From positions 32,499,245-32,563,244 of the forward strand of contig OY848917.1 in NCBI GenBank assembly GCA_963693285.1: 64,000 bases of DNA. The letters are read 5' to 3'. Positions 11,690-23,727 of the stretch are shown piece by piece. The DNA is from Xestospongia muta (Eukaryota; Porifera; Demospongiae; Haplosclerida; Petrosiidae). A program made the position numbers and the translations under genes. A model generated the notes under the pieces. It had not been told where the DNA came from, ran no database searches, and worked only from the letters and a program-made list of their open reading frames with translations. Positions within the stretch are counted from its first letter, which is position 1, and every line of letters starts with the position of its first letter.

Positions 11690-11985
11690 TTTGCCACATG
11701 CTCACCCATAATTGAATTTTCTACTTAACTATTCACTACACCCATAACTGTAAGAAATTGGCAAGGGATATTTTATGAGGAATTTAAATTCATGAAATTA
11801 GCAAACATTTTGCAACACAAATGTTTCCTGATATAATGGTATCATTTTCTACCTTTATCCAACTAGACTATGCATTTTGAAGTCAATAGATGTAATTGTA
11901 ATAATACTGTCTCATTTATTACCATAGATTCAAATACATGTACAGTGTGCATCTGTTTATTTTCTTTATGTCATACATTTATTAG

Positions 11986-12084
11986 GATGGAAAGACTGCA
12001 TTCTATGTGGCTGCTGACAAGAACTATACCGATATTGCACTTCTTCTGATTGAGAGTGGCTGTTCTGTTGACATTAAGGATGAA
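11986..12084 (+). CDS. Ankyrin repeat exon A2
   Basis: This duplicate of exon A1 encodes the same 33 residues (DGKTAFYVAADKNYTDIA to SVDIKDE), between ATTTATTAG and GTGAGT. The only changes I noticed within the exon are silent (for example ACT to ACC in the Thr of NYTDIA). Confidence 0.82.
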
Positions 12085-13156
12085 GTGAGTTAATATAGGT
12101 TGCACACTTACTAGCATAGCTACTTATGATATTAGTTCATATGTTTACATATCACAAGCTAGCATCATAGCTAACAGTCAAATCTCTCCACGTCATTAAA
12201 AAATTTCTAAATACATGTACATAAATACATTTATACTTTACATATATATGTTAGTTAATTTGTGTTGTCTGTATCACACTTAGATTTGAAATAAGTTGTA
12301 GTAGTGATTAACAAAGCCACTTACATAGTAGTTCATATGTTTATATATCTGTACTTAAACAAGCTACCCTCTCTTCAGCTAATGGGCAAATGTCTTTACT
12401 TTATCAACAAACTAATGGGTATAGTAGGGTCTAGAAGCAAAGTAGGTCTATTGGCCTATTGGAATATGTGGAATGTAAAACAGTAGTCTTGTCTATAGAC
12501 TATCACAGTAAATTAAAGTCTTGTATCTTGTCTCGATTATCTTATGACAAGAAATATTAGAATTACACACAAGTCTTGTCTCTTGTCAAGTCTAACAATA
12601 GTAACTAGTTTCAGATGTCATGTGATGATAATGACATTCATATGATGAAATTGTATTTAGTCATTGCCACAATACTGGTGTACATATCATTTACTGTTCC
12701 AAGAAAATTAATCAAAGATGTCATACTACATTTGACTATGAGGCACAGTTATTTGGGACAAGACTAACTAACCTCAGCCAATCATTTTGACAACAGTAGG
12801 AGGGGCTAGCTTATTAAACATCTATCACTTTATATAATGAAACATAATTGGTAGTAGACTTATTACATGTGGTCAAAATCTATATATATAGTTGTCTTCT
12901 TTCTATATATCTTTGATTATCTAAATATTGAGAGAAAAACATCAGAATAAAATCACATCTTTTAGTCTCTATAGTTTATAGGATAAAATTATACAACATA
13001 TTGTATTTACATGTATACTATATTCTATGTATTAAATATTTACATCACATACATATATATCTTATGAATATATAAAACAATATACATTCATCTACTATAA
13101 TAACATCATTACTGCATAATAACAAGTGACTTATTACACTGTCTTTGTATTTTTAG

Positions 13157-13255
13157 TATGATGACACTGCCTCACACTATGCAGCCTACAATAACAATGT
13201 TGACCTTATTAGGGCAATTGTGAACCATACTGTTCAAATTGATGCTAAAAATAAG
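13157..13255 (+). CDS. Ankyrin repeat exon B2
   Basis: A 99-nt phase 0-0 exon from acceptor TTTTTAG to donor GTGAGT encodes YDDTASHYAAYNNNVDLI and ends VQIDAKNK. Its first half equals the truncated B1' and its second half equals B1. This suggests that the unit 1 arrangement came from an unequal exchange between B-type exons. Confidence 0.82.
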
Positions 13256-13327
13256 GTGAGTATATATTTAAAACTACAATTATGTTAAGAACTTTTCCTT
13301 ATACAAGATTGTACTTTTGATATCTAA

Positions 13328-13712
13328 AGAAGTAAATTAGAATAACTAACAATTATAATCATCGATAATATTATTCAGGATATATTAAAATTACTTTAAC
13401 TGGTACTTCAATTATATACTTAGTGTATATAACTTCATAACTAAAGTTTTCAAACCTGAGAATGTCTTTGTGTTCCCAACACATGATGAATTCAGGAAAA
13501 AGCATACATTCTTTCAAGAGTTGATAAAGATAAACAGTCCTTGGCTAATTTATTCCAAATTACTTGATGGAGGTTTTTGTCTTTTATTATTTCTGCGTGA
13601 GCAAGCCATAGTAGTAGTGATCTTGGTGTGTTAGTTAGTTGGCCAATGAAGACTTTCTACAAAGCCACAGAGATATTGAGAAGACACAGAAGTCTGCAAC
13701 AGTTGTGCACTC
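13328..13712 (+). pseudogene. hAT-like N-terminal fragment (a2)
   Basis: This is the unit 2 duplicate of fragment a1 (FVFPTHDEFRKK, SPWLIYSKLLDGGFCL, ending near RHRSLQQL). The same shifts are present, so the decay predates the duplication. Confidence 0.65.
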
Positions 13713-14889
13713 CTGCTATAATTGATAAAATGGAACTTAAACAGTGACATTATATCACAAACGTCTTACCAATAAATACTAACAAAGACACCTCTCTAAT
13801 ATAAGTGACCCTCCAGTCGATTCCCATTTTACTTACTCTAATATTGTGCTCTGTTTGGCTTCTGAATTATATTTGTAAGTCTCATATTAATTATAAGTGA
13901 CGTAGGCCGAACTTTGGATATATTATCTTTGTAAAACATCATGTCAATGTCATTTAGTCTGTCTCTAACATAATATTTGCTTTGTTTGCTTCTACCTGAT
14001 ATGAGATGGTATCTATACACACATAAGGACACATTTGTAGAGAGAGATATACATCTGCAGGGAGAGGTACTCTCATGCATTTAAGTGAGTTGTTCTCTTG
14101 GTTGATATGCCAAGATTCCAGTACGCATCATTTCCAGAGGTTTGTGTGATGATCAAGGATTGTTGCATTCTACCAATCTGTGGTATGATCAGTCCATGTC
14201 TTGTAAATGTGTTTAGCTATAGCACTAGTGTTTGTGTTTTGTCAATCAAGATTTCTCTAGGGTTGCCTGACATCTTGGTGTATAGCAACAATATCATTTT
14301 GAGAATGCTCAGATGTGTTGATAGCATTATGAATCTTGATAGTGTTGACTTTGATACAGATGCTGCATATCCTTATAAACTATAGAATATATATTACATA
14401 ATAACACCTGAATTTAATTGCAAATACAAGGTAGCAAAAAACCTTAAGAAATTGTTAGACCAGCAACTTTAAGAGCATTACTATAATTGAATTATTTTTT
14501 AAGATAATCATTCAAGCTTATGAGCCAGAAGGTTCCAAGCAGTTTTGGAATAGACATTCTAAGATTTCCACGTATGATATAATATATATATATATATCTT
14601 CTGTCATGCTAAAATTGGTCATTGTGTTTGTATGGGCTCCTGTAAATGTATGTGTCACTCTCCAAGAGTAGATCTAGGGAGGTGTCTGGGGTGCACATGC
14701 ACTCCCTTTTTTATTCTATATTGTATTCATGGTCAAATCATTCAAGTCAGTCCTGTGGTAATAATTATTACTTTATGTATATTCATAGCAAATTCTTGCA
14801 ACTATATACACCTTACAAAAATATACTTCAATGTTTTTATAAATGTTATAATACAATAATTGTTGAGGTAAGCCACATGTACCCAATAA

Positions 14890-16075
14890 TATTGTGAATG
14901 TGGCAAAGTGCCAAGTAACATTGACTTCTTTGGGAATAGTTGCTGTTACTCCTCCTGAGAAAAGGATAGCATCTAAAAATGATGGCCTTCTACTCTAGCC
15001 TTAATTCTAGCTCTTCTAGTAGCTTTATTTCAAATAAAAAAGCTTTTCTGAGTTACAGTGTCCTTATGACATTGGTGAAGTTTATGATATTGCCAACACT
15101 CTCACCAATCTAGAGAAGTAAATTAGAATAACTAACAATTATAATTATCGATAATATTATTCAGGATATATTAAAATTACTTTAACTGGTACTTCAATTA
15201 TATACTTAGTAAATATAACTTCATAACTAAAGTTTTCAAACCTGATAATGTCTTTGTGTTCCCAACACATGACGAATTCAAGAAAAAGCATACATTTTCT
15301 CAACAGTTGATAAAGATAAACAGTCCTTGGCTAATTTATTACAAATTACTTGATGGAAGTTTATCTCTTTCTTGTGCCATTTCTGCATGAACAAGCTGTG
15401 GTAGTAGTGATCTTGGTGTGTTAGTTAGTTGGCCAATGAAGACTTTCTACAAAGCCACAGAGATATTGAAAAGACACAGAACTCTGCAATATCGTAAAAA
15501 TTCTATTGCTGATATGGTTTCCTTTCTTGATGTCATGGAGTAACATACACCATCAGTTATAGCAATGGACATTCTGCTCATGACCAACCAATTGATTGAA
15601 CTTGCTTTTAATTGTAAAATCTATTTTTGTGGAAGACTTTGAGGCCACAGAGATGATGAAAAGTATCTTCATAACCTAGCTATTAACCCTGGTAACTTTC
15701 AATCTTTGCTTGACTTTCATATTGAGTTAGGTGATAAAGTATTGAAGGAGAACTTCCAGAAATGTCCGTGAAATACTACATATCAATCAAAAACAGTCCA
15801 GATTGAGATGATCGAGATAATTGATGAATATATATTCTTGTTAAACTTTAGAAAATGTTCAGAGGTTCGTTTTTTTCAGTATTGGGAGATGAAGTTTCTG
15901 ATGTTTCCAATGAGGAGCAGTTAACTTTGGTTTTAAGATTTGTCAATGAGTTTAATCAAGTTTTTCTGATTTTGTTCTGTGTAGTTGTGAAACAAATGGA
16001 GAAGTTTTATCAAATATATTATCAACACTAACAAGTAATAGATTAGATTTACAGTTAATGGGAGGCAGGAATTAT
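14890..16075 (+). pseudogene. hAT-like transposase (TTF finger plus DUF4371), longest copy
   Basis: After the N-terminal TTF-type region and VSWPMKTFYKATEILKRH, the sequence runs past the duplication boundary through IAMDILLMTNQLIEL, then GRL-stop-GHRDDEKYLHNL, NPGNFQSLLDFHIELGDKVL and FFSVLGDEVSDVSNEEQL. GHRDD, NPGNFxxLLxF and LGDEVxDxSNxEQL are the signature blocks of DUF4371 in hAT-like transposases. The residue before GHRDD is a TGA where the family usually has Arg. It ends near LQLMGGR without the RNase-H core or dimerisation region. The transposase would cut and paste DNA; this one is dead. Confidence 0.8.
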
Positions 16076-16199
16076 AATTAAATTATCTAACTGGTTTATT
16101 CAGTTAGATAATTTACATTCCACATTATTAGAAGCTAAGAGTTAGCTTTCAACACCTTCATGCATGTTATAATTACAACAGTGTGACTATAAGTTTATT

Positions 16200-17060
16200 C
16201 AGTTAGAACTGAATGCATATGACATTGGTGAAGTTTATGATATTGCCAACACTCTCACCAATATAGAGAAGTAAATTAGAATAACTAACAATTATAATTA
16301 TCGATAATATTATTCAGGATATATTAAAATTACTTTAACTGGTACTTCAATTATATACTTAGTATATATAACTTCATAACTAAAGTTTTCAAACCTGATA
16401 ATGTCTTTGTGTTCCCAACACATGACAAATTCAGGAAAAAGCATACATTCTCTCAAGAATTGATAAAAATAAACAGTCCTTGGCTAATTTATTCCAAATT
16501 ACTTGATGGAGGTTTTTGTTTTTCTTGTGTCATTTCCGCTTGAGCAAGCTATGGTAGTAGTGATCTTGTTGTGTTAGTTAGTTGCCCAATGAAGACTTGA
16601 AGAAGGACTTCCAGAAATGTCCATGAAATACTACATATCAATCAAAAACAGTCCAGAATGAGATGATCAAGATAATTGATGAATATATTCTTGTTAAAAC
16701 TTTAGAAAAGGTTCAGAGGGCTTATTTTTTCAGTATTGGGAGATGAAGTTTCTGATATTTCCAATGAGGACCAGTTAACTTTGGTCTTAAGATTTGTCAA
16801 TGAGTTAATTTAATCAAGTGAGAGAAGAGTTCTCGGATTTTGTTCAGTGTAGTTGTGAAACAAATGGAGAAGTTTTATCAAATATATTATCAACACTAAC
16901 AAGTAATGGATTAGATTTACAGTTAATGGGAGGCAGGGATATGACAGAGCTGGTGCTACCAAGACCCTTATTAGTATGTATTAAAGGAGTAGCTACTCGA
17001 ATCCAAAGTCAGTTTCATTGAGTTTACTCTCTTGTGAAAGAAGGGTGTGTCTATGAATAA
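16200..17060 (+). pseudogene. hAT-like transposase copy with internal deletion (c)
   Basis: The N-terminal part (16,219-16,590) matches fragment b. It jumps at MKT straight to the LKKDFQKCP-like segment at 16,600, so the middle is deleted, and it then continues further than the longest copy: VREEFSDFVQCSC, NGEVLSNILSTL, GRQGYDRAGA and GVATRIQ. VREEF, GQGYDGA and a following RIQ are DUF4371/hAT landmarks. One base shift separates GYDRAGA from GVATRIQ. The two copies together cover more of the transposase than either one. Confidence 0.75.
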
Positions 17061-17329
17061 TAAACAAATGAATATTAATTAGGACAAAAAATGTTAGTCG
17101 TGGTCTATGCGCACCCTATTTCTACATTCTGGATTCGTTGCGGCCCACCATATTGAATGCAACCGTTCAATAATTATTGGTTTAATTTGGTAAAATATAT
17201 TCAAAGACCATTTTGCACACAATCTTGTTAAGATTTGGTCCTAACAAGCAAACAATGACAAATTTCTAAATATATAAATACATGTACAGTGTACATCTGT
17301 TTATTCTCATTATATCATACATTTATTAG
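17061..17329. other. Intron, no gene recognised
   Basis: A locally GC-richer patch (about 17,095-17,160) lies between the hAT remnant and exon A3. I see no coding or repeat signature; it could contain the hAT 3' end. Confidence 0.4.
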
Positions 17330-17428
17330 GATGGAGAGACTGCACTCTATGTGGCTGCTAAGAATAACCATACTGATATTGCACTTCTTGTGATTGAAAA
17401 AGGCTGTTCTGTTGATATTAAGGATAAT
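17330..17428 (+). CDS. Ankyrin repeat exon A3
   Basis: A 99-nt phase 0-0 exon (ATTTATTAG before, GTGAGT after) encodes DGETALYVAAKNNHTDIA and ends CSVDIKDN. It is closer to the ankyrin consensus (TALxxAA..NHTDIA.LLIE.G) than A1 and A2 and may be the older form. Confidence 0.85.
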
Positions 17429-17615
17429 GTGAGTTAATACAGGGTTGTAGTACTGATTAACAAAACCATTTACATAGTAATTCATATGTTTATATATTGA
17501 TAGCTTATAGTCTAGCAAGCTAATGTCTTCTTAGCTGACAGCCAAATCTCTCCACCTTATTAACAAATCTAAATACATGTACAGTGTAGATCTCGTTATA
17601 TCATACATTTATTAG

Positions 17616-17714
17616 GATAGAAAGACTGCACTCTATGTGGCTGCTGAGAAAAACCACACTGATATGGCACTTCTTCTGATTGAGAGTAGCTGTTCTGTTG
17701 ATATTAAGAATAAT
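17616..17714 (+). CDS. Ankyrin repeat exon A4
   Basis: A 99-nt phase 0-0 exon only 187 bp after A3 encodes DRKTALYVAAEKNHTDMA and ends CSVDIKNN; the donor is GTAAGT. The invariant Gly after the first Asp is Arg here. A3 and A4 share flanking intron sequence, which shows local tandem duplication of an exon plus its 5' intron end. Confidence 0.85.
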
Positions 17715-17924
17715 GTAAGTTAATATAGGTTGCACACTTCCTAACATACCTACTTATGATATTAGTTCATATGTTTACATATCACAAGCTAGCATCATAG
17801 CTAACAGTCAAATCTCTCCACCTCATTAAAACATTTCTAAAAACATGTACATAAATACATCTATACTTTACATGTATATGTTAGTTAATTTGTGTTGTCT
17901 GTACCACACTTAGTTATAAAACAG

Positions 17925-18400
17925 TTTAAAAATAAAGAGCTCAGACATTGAATACCTGCAACATGAGCTATGACTACATGAAGCCACTTTGTCTTCATTC
18001 TAATCATATAAGTAGTGCTGCTATAATAAAGGGATCTTCTGGCCCTTAAATTATTTTTCCTACTCCATTAATATGACTTTGAAGCTTTAAAATTATTGTT
18101 AGATGTAATATAAATTACACATCATATCCTGTATTGATATCTACATTAAGTGCAATTAGCCTTGAACAGTAGAAATTAAACAAACAGTAGAAATATATCA
18201 ATTGTTCTTGAAACTTCCACACTGTTACAACATATGTCATTCTTGAGACATCATATTGAAATGAACAAAATGGATTATGTTATCATAAACAATGTGGTGC
18301 TTTAACTCCTTTAAAAGATGATTATTTTATTATTTGTACATAAAATTAATGTAATATAAAAATGGCTTACTGGCTTATCATTTACTACCTTTATCCAACT
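17925..18400. repeat. Intronic duplicated block, copy 1
   Basis: The sequence from GAGCTCAGACATTG through the CATTCTAATCATATAAGTAGTGCTGC segment to the stretch ending GGCTTACTGGCTTATCATTT recurs at 20,455-20,935 with scattered changes. It has no coding potential I can see. It marks a duplication inside the ankyrin part of the gene that is older than the 7.6-kb one. Confidence 0.8.
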
Positions 18401-19246
18401 AGGCTATCCACTTTGAAGTGAATAGATGTAATTGTAATATAGTAGTTCGTTTGATTTCATATCTGTACTTAAAGAAGGTAGCCTCTCCTTAGCTAATCGG
18501 TAAATGCTTCACATTATCAATAAACTGATGGTAATAGTAGGGTCTAGAAGCAAAGTAGATCTATTGGCCGATTGGAATATGTGCAATGTAGAACAGTAGT
18601 TTTGTCTCCAGACTATCACAGTAAATTAAAGTCTTGTATTTTGCCTCGATTATCTTAGGACAAGAAATATTGGAATTACACACAAGTCTTATTTCTTGTC
18701 ACGTCTAACAATAGTAACTAGTTCCAAATGTCATGTGATGATAATGACTTTCATATGATGAATTGTATTTAGTCATTGCCACAATACTCGTGTACATTTC
18801 ATTTCCTGTACCAAGAAAATTAATCAAAGATGTCATACTACATTTCATTATGAGGCACAGTTGTTTGGGACAAGACTAACTAACCTCAGCCAATCATTTT
18901 GACAACAGTAGGAGGGGCTAGCTTATTAAACATCTATCACTTTATATAATGATACATAATTCGTGATAGACTTATTACATGTGGTCAAAATCTATATGTA
19001 GTTGTCTTCTTTCTATATATTTTTGATTATCTAAATATTGAGAGGAAAACATCAGAAAAGATCGCATCTTTTAGTCTCTATACTTTATAGGATATAATTA
19101 TACATCATATTGTATTTACATGTATACTATATTCTATGTATTAAATATTTATATCACATACATTATATATCTTATCAATACTACATTAATCTACTATAGT
19201 AGCATCATTACTACATAATAGCAAATGATTGTCTTTGTATTCTTAG

Positions 19247-19345
19247 GATGATGACACTGCCTTACACTGGGCAGCTTACCACAACAATGTTGACCTTATT
19301 AGGGCAATTATGAACCATACTGTTCAAATTGATGCTAAAAATAAG
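19247..19345 (+). CDS. Ankyrin repeat exon B3
   Basis: A 99-nt phase 0-0 exon (TTCTTAG before, GTGAGT after) encodes DDDTALHWAAYHNNVDLI and ends VQIDAKNK. It has the full TALHWAA motif, the best match to the ankyrin consensus among the B type. Flanking introns match those of B1 and B2. Confidence 0.85.
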
Positions 19346-19379
19346 GTGAGTATATATTTAAAACTACAACTATGTTAAG

Positions 19380-20454
19380 AACTTTCCCTTATACAAGATA
19401 GACAGTGTGTGACATTGTCCTAACATGGTTTGTTATATATATACATATATACATATATGTTCACTTTCATCATTTTGTGGTATTGTTGTAAATGTCTTTT
19501 TTTAATAAAATAAAACTCAAATGTATTAACTGCTGATGCACACGGCAACTAATGAATTTAAATAACTATTTCTGTGAACATTTCATATATAGTGTAACTG
19601 ATCAAGGCTCAAAATTATATAAACGTTTCTGAAAGCAGAGAATCATCTTTGAGCTTAATCAAAATTTCCTTCATTCCCCAGTGTTCTAACATGTTAAATA
19701 TGTATACTATTATTCTTCCATTAAATGACTCAGTATATTTATTTAATCAGAACATCCTTGACCAGGTGTTTATTTAAAGTAGGTTTGTATTTATCTTCAA
19801 ATGTCTCAACAGTTACCTGATACATCACTAACACTTACAACTGAATAGTAAAATATTATAACATGTTAGAAAATGCTAACATGTGATCGCAAGCACACTA
19901 CTAACTGTATCTATACTAGGCATTTCTTCCTATTAGGTGTTTTTTCATACAACCATAATACTAATGCCTTGATATTTATCTAATGCAGACATTTATTCAA
20001 AGTAGGCAGATAGAAAAGTAGTAACTTAATTTATCTGTATATTTGTGGAATTTAATAAAATTGGATATAGTACTGTGCCACAAACTTGTTACTCTTTAAT
20101 TCTAATATAAGCAGCTTTCCTATATAGGTACACATCTAGTCAATTTCCATTTTTATATGCTCTAAAAGCATGCTTTCTTTGGCTCTGTAACTGTTTGTTA
20201 TAAATTAGAACTAAATAGACTGGAATATTAATGCGTGTTTGTATTATGAATTAATATTGAATTTAGGCCATTCATACTTTGTTTAAACTTGTAATAGAGA
20301 GTAATTGCTGTTTCAAAGTTTATAAAGATACATTGCTACTATAATGAAAAACATAGAGCTTAGGTTAAAGATAACAAACAACAGATTGGAATCAACAGTT
20401 CACACAACATGCATAGTTGTATATGTTAGTTAATTTGTGTTGTCTGTATCACAC
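19380..20454. other. Intron, no gene recognised
   Basis: AT-rich intron sequence between the last single ankyrin exon and the duplicated block. A short TATATACATATA run sits near 19,434-19,458. No coding, RNA or transposon signature was seen. Confidence 0.5.
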
Positions 20455-20935
20455 TTAGTTATAAAACAGCTTAAAATAAAGAGCTCAGACATTGTTATAC
20501 CTAATAGCACATGAAGCCACTTTGCCTTCATTCTAATCATATAAGTAGTGCTGCTATAATAAAAGGATCCTCTGGCCCTTAAATTATTCTTCCTACTCCA
20601 TTAATATAACTTTGTAGCTTTAAAATTATTGTTAGATGTAATATAAATTACACATTATATCCTGTATATTGATATCTATATTAAGTGCAATTAGCCTTGA
20701 ACAGTAGAAATTAAACAAACAGTAGACAAATATCAATTGTTCTTGAAACCTACACATTTTTAAAACACATGGAAATGTCATTCTTGAGATATCATATTGA
20801 AATGAACAAAATGGATCATATTATCATAAACAATGTGGTGCTTTAACTGCTTTAAAAGATGATCATTTTATTATTTGTACATATAATTAACGTAATATAA
20901 GAATGGCTTACTGGCTTATTATTTTCTACATTTAT
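20455..20935. repeat. Intronic duplicated block, copy 2
   Basis: Second copy of the block at 17,925-18,400. It precedes the large ROC-COR exon, in the same relative place and orientation as copy 1 after exon A4. Confidence 0.8.
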
Positions 20936-21062
20936 CCAACTAGGCTATCCACTTTGAAGTCAGTAGATGTAATTGTAATAATATTGTCTCATTTATTATT
21001 GTCTGTCAATTAAGTGTAAAACCAACAGTACTGTAGAGCTTAATCAATTCTTTCTCTCTTAG

Positions 21063-23122
21063 AGTGGCTACACACCACTTCATGATGCTTGTTCTAATGG
21101 TTCGCTTGATGCTATCAAGTTACTCATATCATCTGGGCGAGTGGATCCGATGTCCAAAAATAATAATGAACAAGCACCTATGGAACTTGTTCCTCAAGAT
21201 CACGAGAATCGTTTTGAAATTTTAAAAATGTTTGAGCCATTTCAGCAAAGTCAAGCTGACTTCCCTGTGGAATCCTATGGTAAAGTCTTTATGTGTGGCA
21301 ACACACTGCAGGGAAAAGTTCTCTTACTGCTGTCATCATGGAACGAGCTAAGAAATCAGCTAATCACAAGTTTGATGCAACCGAATGTGTCACAGTAGAA
21401 CCACTAACTGCTGGTATTAATCCACATACCTTCACAAGCCATGAAATTGGGAATGTCGTCCTCTATGACCTCGCTGGTCATAGGGAATATTACAGTAGTC
21501 ATGCTGCTGTCCTAGAAAATCTCATGTTAAGCTCGCCTGCTGTTTTTTTGATCCTTTTTAAGCTTATTAATGCCATTGAGATGATGAGAAAAGAGTTATA
21601 CTACTGGTTTAATTTCATTGAAAATGTCAGCAAAGGAATGAAAAGTTCAAAGCGATCACAAATTGTTCTCATTGGAAGTCGACTTGATGAACTGACTACT
21701 AGCTTGGATCCAATATCTGAAGTGGTGGATGAAGTTGTTGAGAAGGCCGCCTATTCACAAGAATTCCGTGGGTTTATACCAATGGAATGTCATCGTCTTG
21801 GAGGTAAAGGAGTCAAAGAGTTTATCGTTACATTGTCAAAGAGCTGTAAAGCTGTTCTTGATCGATCTGACAAAATCAGTTTTTATTGCCACGTCCAATA
21901 CTCTTTTCTGCAGCTTCTTAAAAGAGTAGCTATTAGTTTGGAAGAGCTATGTGCTTTGTTAAGAGAGCGTAATGATCCTTCTCTTCCATCTGAAATGTCA
22001 GTGTTACTTGAATTCCTGACCACTTTAAGTGACAAGGGTCTTATCTTATTTCTTAGAAATGAAAATGGTCAAAGTTGGATAGTTATAAACAGGGGTGCTC
22101 TACTATCAGAAATCAATGGTGTCCTCTTTGCCCCAGCTGCAATCAAACGGGTTTATCGAGATATGGCTAGTAATACTGGCATTGTACCTCTATCAGCTCT
22201 CAAGGAAGCATTTCCTAATCACAATACTGATATGTTAGTTGGATTTCTTCAAAGTCTTCAATTTTGCCACATCATTGAGTCAAGTGCACTCAATGATCTT
22301 GAAACTAACATATCAACATCAGTAGCTCTGCCATCAGACGAGGTTCTATTTTTTCCAGCACTTGTTAGTGCTGAACCACCCACTGATATCAAAATAAAGA
22401 ATGGGTTAGGATGGTGTCTGTGGTGTCCTAATCCCAGTGAATTCCTGTCTACACGGTTTCTTCACATCCTCCTACTTTGCCTTGCCTATTTTTACTGCCT
22501 TCCTACTCGAATAACACCTGGTATAGTTAATGTCACTAAACCTGCTGTACAAAAGTTAGCTCGTCGTTGTATAGTATGGACTAATGGTATATATTGGAAG
22601 AACAAATTTGAGGTTGTAGTTGAAGTATCTGAACACAATCGTTGTGTTACAGTACTTATATCAAACAAAGAATTGAATGAAAGTCGCCAAGTTTTTAACT
22701 CTGTCATTAAGAATGTCCTGAGTCTAAAGAAGCAGTTTTGTTCATGTACAAGTCATGAATATATGATTGCTCCAGATCAGGTATCTATTGCTCATACGCT
22801 TGAAGTCTGTGAACGCACACTTTATTTAATGGAAGATGTTGCTGTTGCTGTTCTTACTAAAGCTGATATTATGGATATAAATGGCACTGCACTTGAAATC
22901 CAAGAGATTGTAGGACATAAAGATCCATTCCTTCACATTGCTCCTTTGGTAACAAAAGCACTGTTCAATACAAGTAATGCTGAGTTGCCAGTTCCAGATG
23001 ATTATCTTCGGCACATTCAAGATGTCTGTGGTGACACATTTTTATCATCTGTCCAATGTACCCATAGCGCTATAAAGGAGCACTGTAGCCGTTTGAGTGT
23101 CTTTGCTGGACGTAATCCTTTG
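21063..23122 (+). CDS. Large exon: last ankyrin repeat, ROC GTPase, COR-like region
   Basis: The exon runs from acceptor CTCTTAG to donor GTAAGT. It begins with an ankyrin repeat (SGYTPLHDACSNGSLDAIK, then LLISSG) in frame with the upstream 99-nt exons. After a linker come the GTPase motifs: the P-loop (CGNT, then AGKSSL), DLAGH at 21,467-21,481 (G3) and GSRLDE near 21,680 (G4-like), all ROC-type. A roughly 400-residue region resembling COR follows, containing SWIVINR and VLFAPAAIKR, and the exon ends VFAGRNPL. ROC-COR units are guanine-nucleotide switches and dimerisers. The ankyrin frame and the GTPase frame differ: one base is missing between CGNT and AGKSSL, around 21,300-21,307. The 610 codons after that are fully open, so the break is recent or a sequence error. 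Confidence 0.85.
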
Positions 23123-23233
23123 GTAAGTGAATATACTATTATTTGTTTACTTTTTGTGTACATGTAACAATGTACATGTAGTTTTAATATTGAGCATTAT
23201 GTTATTGTACTGCTCTATCTACAACATGTACAG

Positions 23234-23309
23234 GATCTTGCCTCCTCTCCATTAATTGATGATGACATTGAACATGACTCTAAATCACTTGTTAAGAAGC
23301 CATCCCAAG
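23234..23309 (+). CDS. Linker exon 1 (76 nt)
   Basis: It encodes DLASSPLIDDDIEHDSKSL and ends KPSQ. The acceptor is TGTACAG and the donor GTTTGT; it enters in phase 0 and leaves in phase 1. It is an acidic linker and is duplicated almost exactly at 23,839-23,914. Confidence 0.8.
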
Positions 23310-23389
23310 GTTTGTCTACATTTATTTCATGATGTGTTACATACTAACTGATAGAGTTAGATATTTCAGCTATGTATATTCTATTGTAG

Positions 23390-23727
23390 ATTTTGACCAG
23401 ATTCTTTCTAAAGTTCCTAAAATAAAAGATGTTCTAACATTACTTATGCCTATTAAAGACAAATGGTACATCATTGGGACCTCGCTTGAAGTTGAAAATG
23501 GAGAACTAAATTCCTTGAAGACAAGCAATAACACAGCAGAGACAAATCTATCAATGGTGATTGGAAAATGGTTAGAACAGAAGGCAAATGAAGCCACGTG
23601 GAATGTATTATTAAAGGAAGTGGAAGGTCCTATTATTAAAAATTATCAAATTGGTGATGATATTCGTAAATTTCTAAAGAGACCTGATGTATATACTAAA
23701 TATGTCTTTGCTGGACGTAATCCTTTG
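23390..23727 (+). CDS. Death-like domain exon
   Basis: A 338-nt exon (acceptor ATTGTAG, donor GTAAGT) encodes about 112 residues. The pattern WYIIGTSLEV, then L at the start of a helix, MVIGKWLEQ and TWNVLLKEVEG fits a death-fold domain: W..IG..L at helix 1-2, WL in helix 4 and TW..LL..VE in helix 5. It ends YVFAGRNPL, the same ending as the ROC-COR exon. Death-fold domains pair with like domains in apoptosis and innate-immune signalling. It is phase 1 in, phase 0 out. Confidence 0.82.

Larger units (their letters stand above)
7951..11690 (+). mobile_element. CR1/L2-like LINE, copy 2 (degraded)
   Basis: This is a near-identical duplicate of the LINE at 1-3,990, not an independent insertion: flanks downstream are also duplicated and the 5' end is the duplication breakpoint inside the PHD finger. 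It ends in the TAA tract at 11,638-11,689. It has a 183-bp deletion (junction near 10,984) in the 3' part of ORF2, but its endonuclease frame is better preserved than in copy 1. Confidence 0.88.
7948..15527. repeat. Tandem segmental duplication, unit 2
   Basis: This is the second copy of the block, about 7.58 kb. It starts inside LINE ORF1 in the PHD finger and ends inside the hAT fragment at TTTCTTGA. After that point sequence that is not duplicated continues (TGTCATGGAG). The three-base overlap TGA at the junction is shared by both parental sequences. Point differences are few and scattered, so the event is younger than the death of the LINE and the hAT. Confidence 0.9.

Noticed and set aside
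22492..23020. Minus-strand ORFs within the ROC-COR exon
   Set aside because: They are shadows of a long coding exon with clear GTPase motifs on the plus strand.
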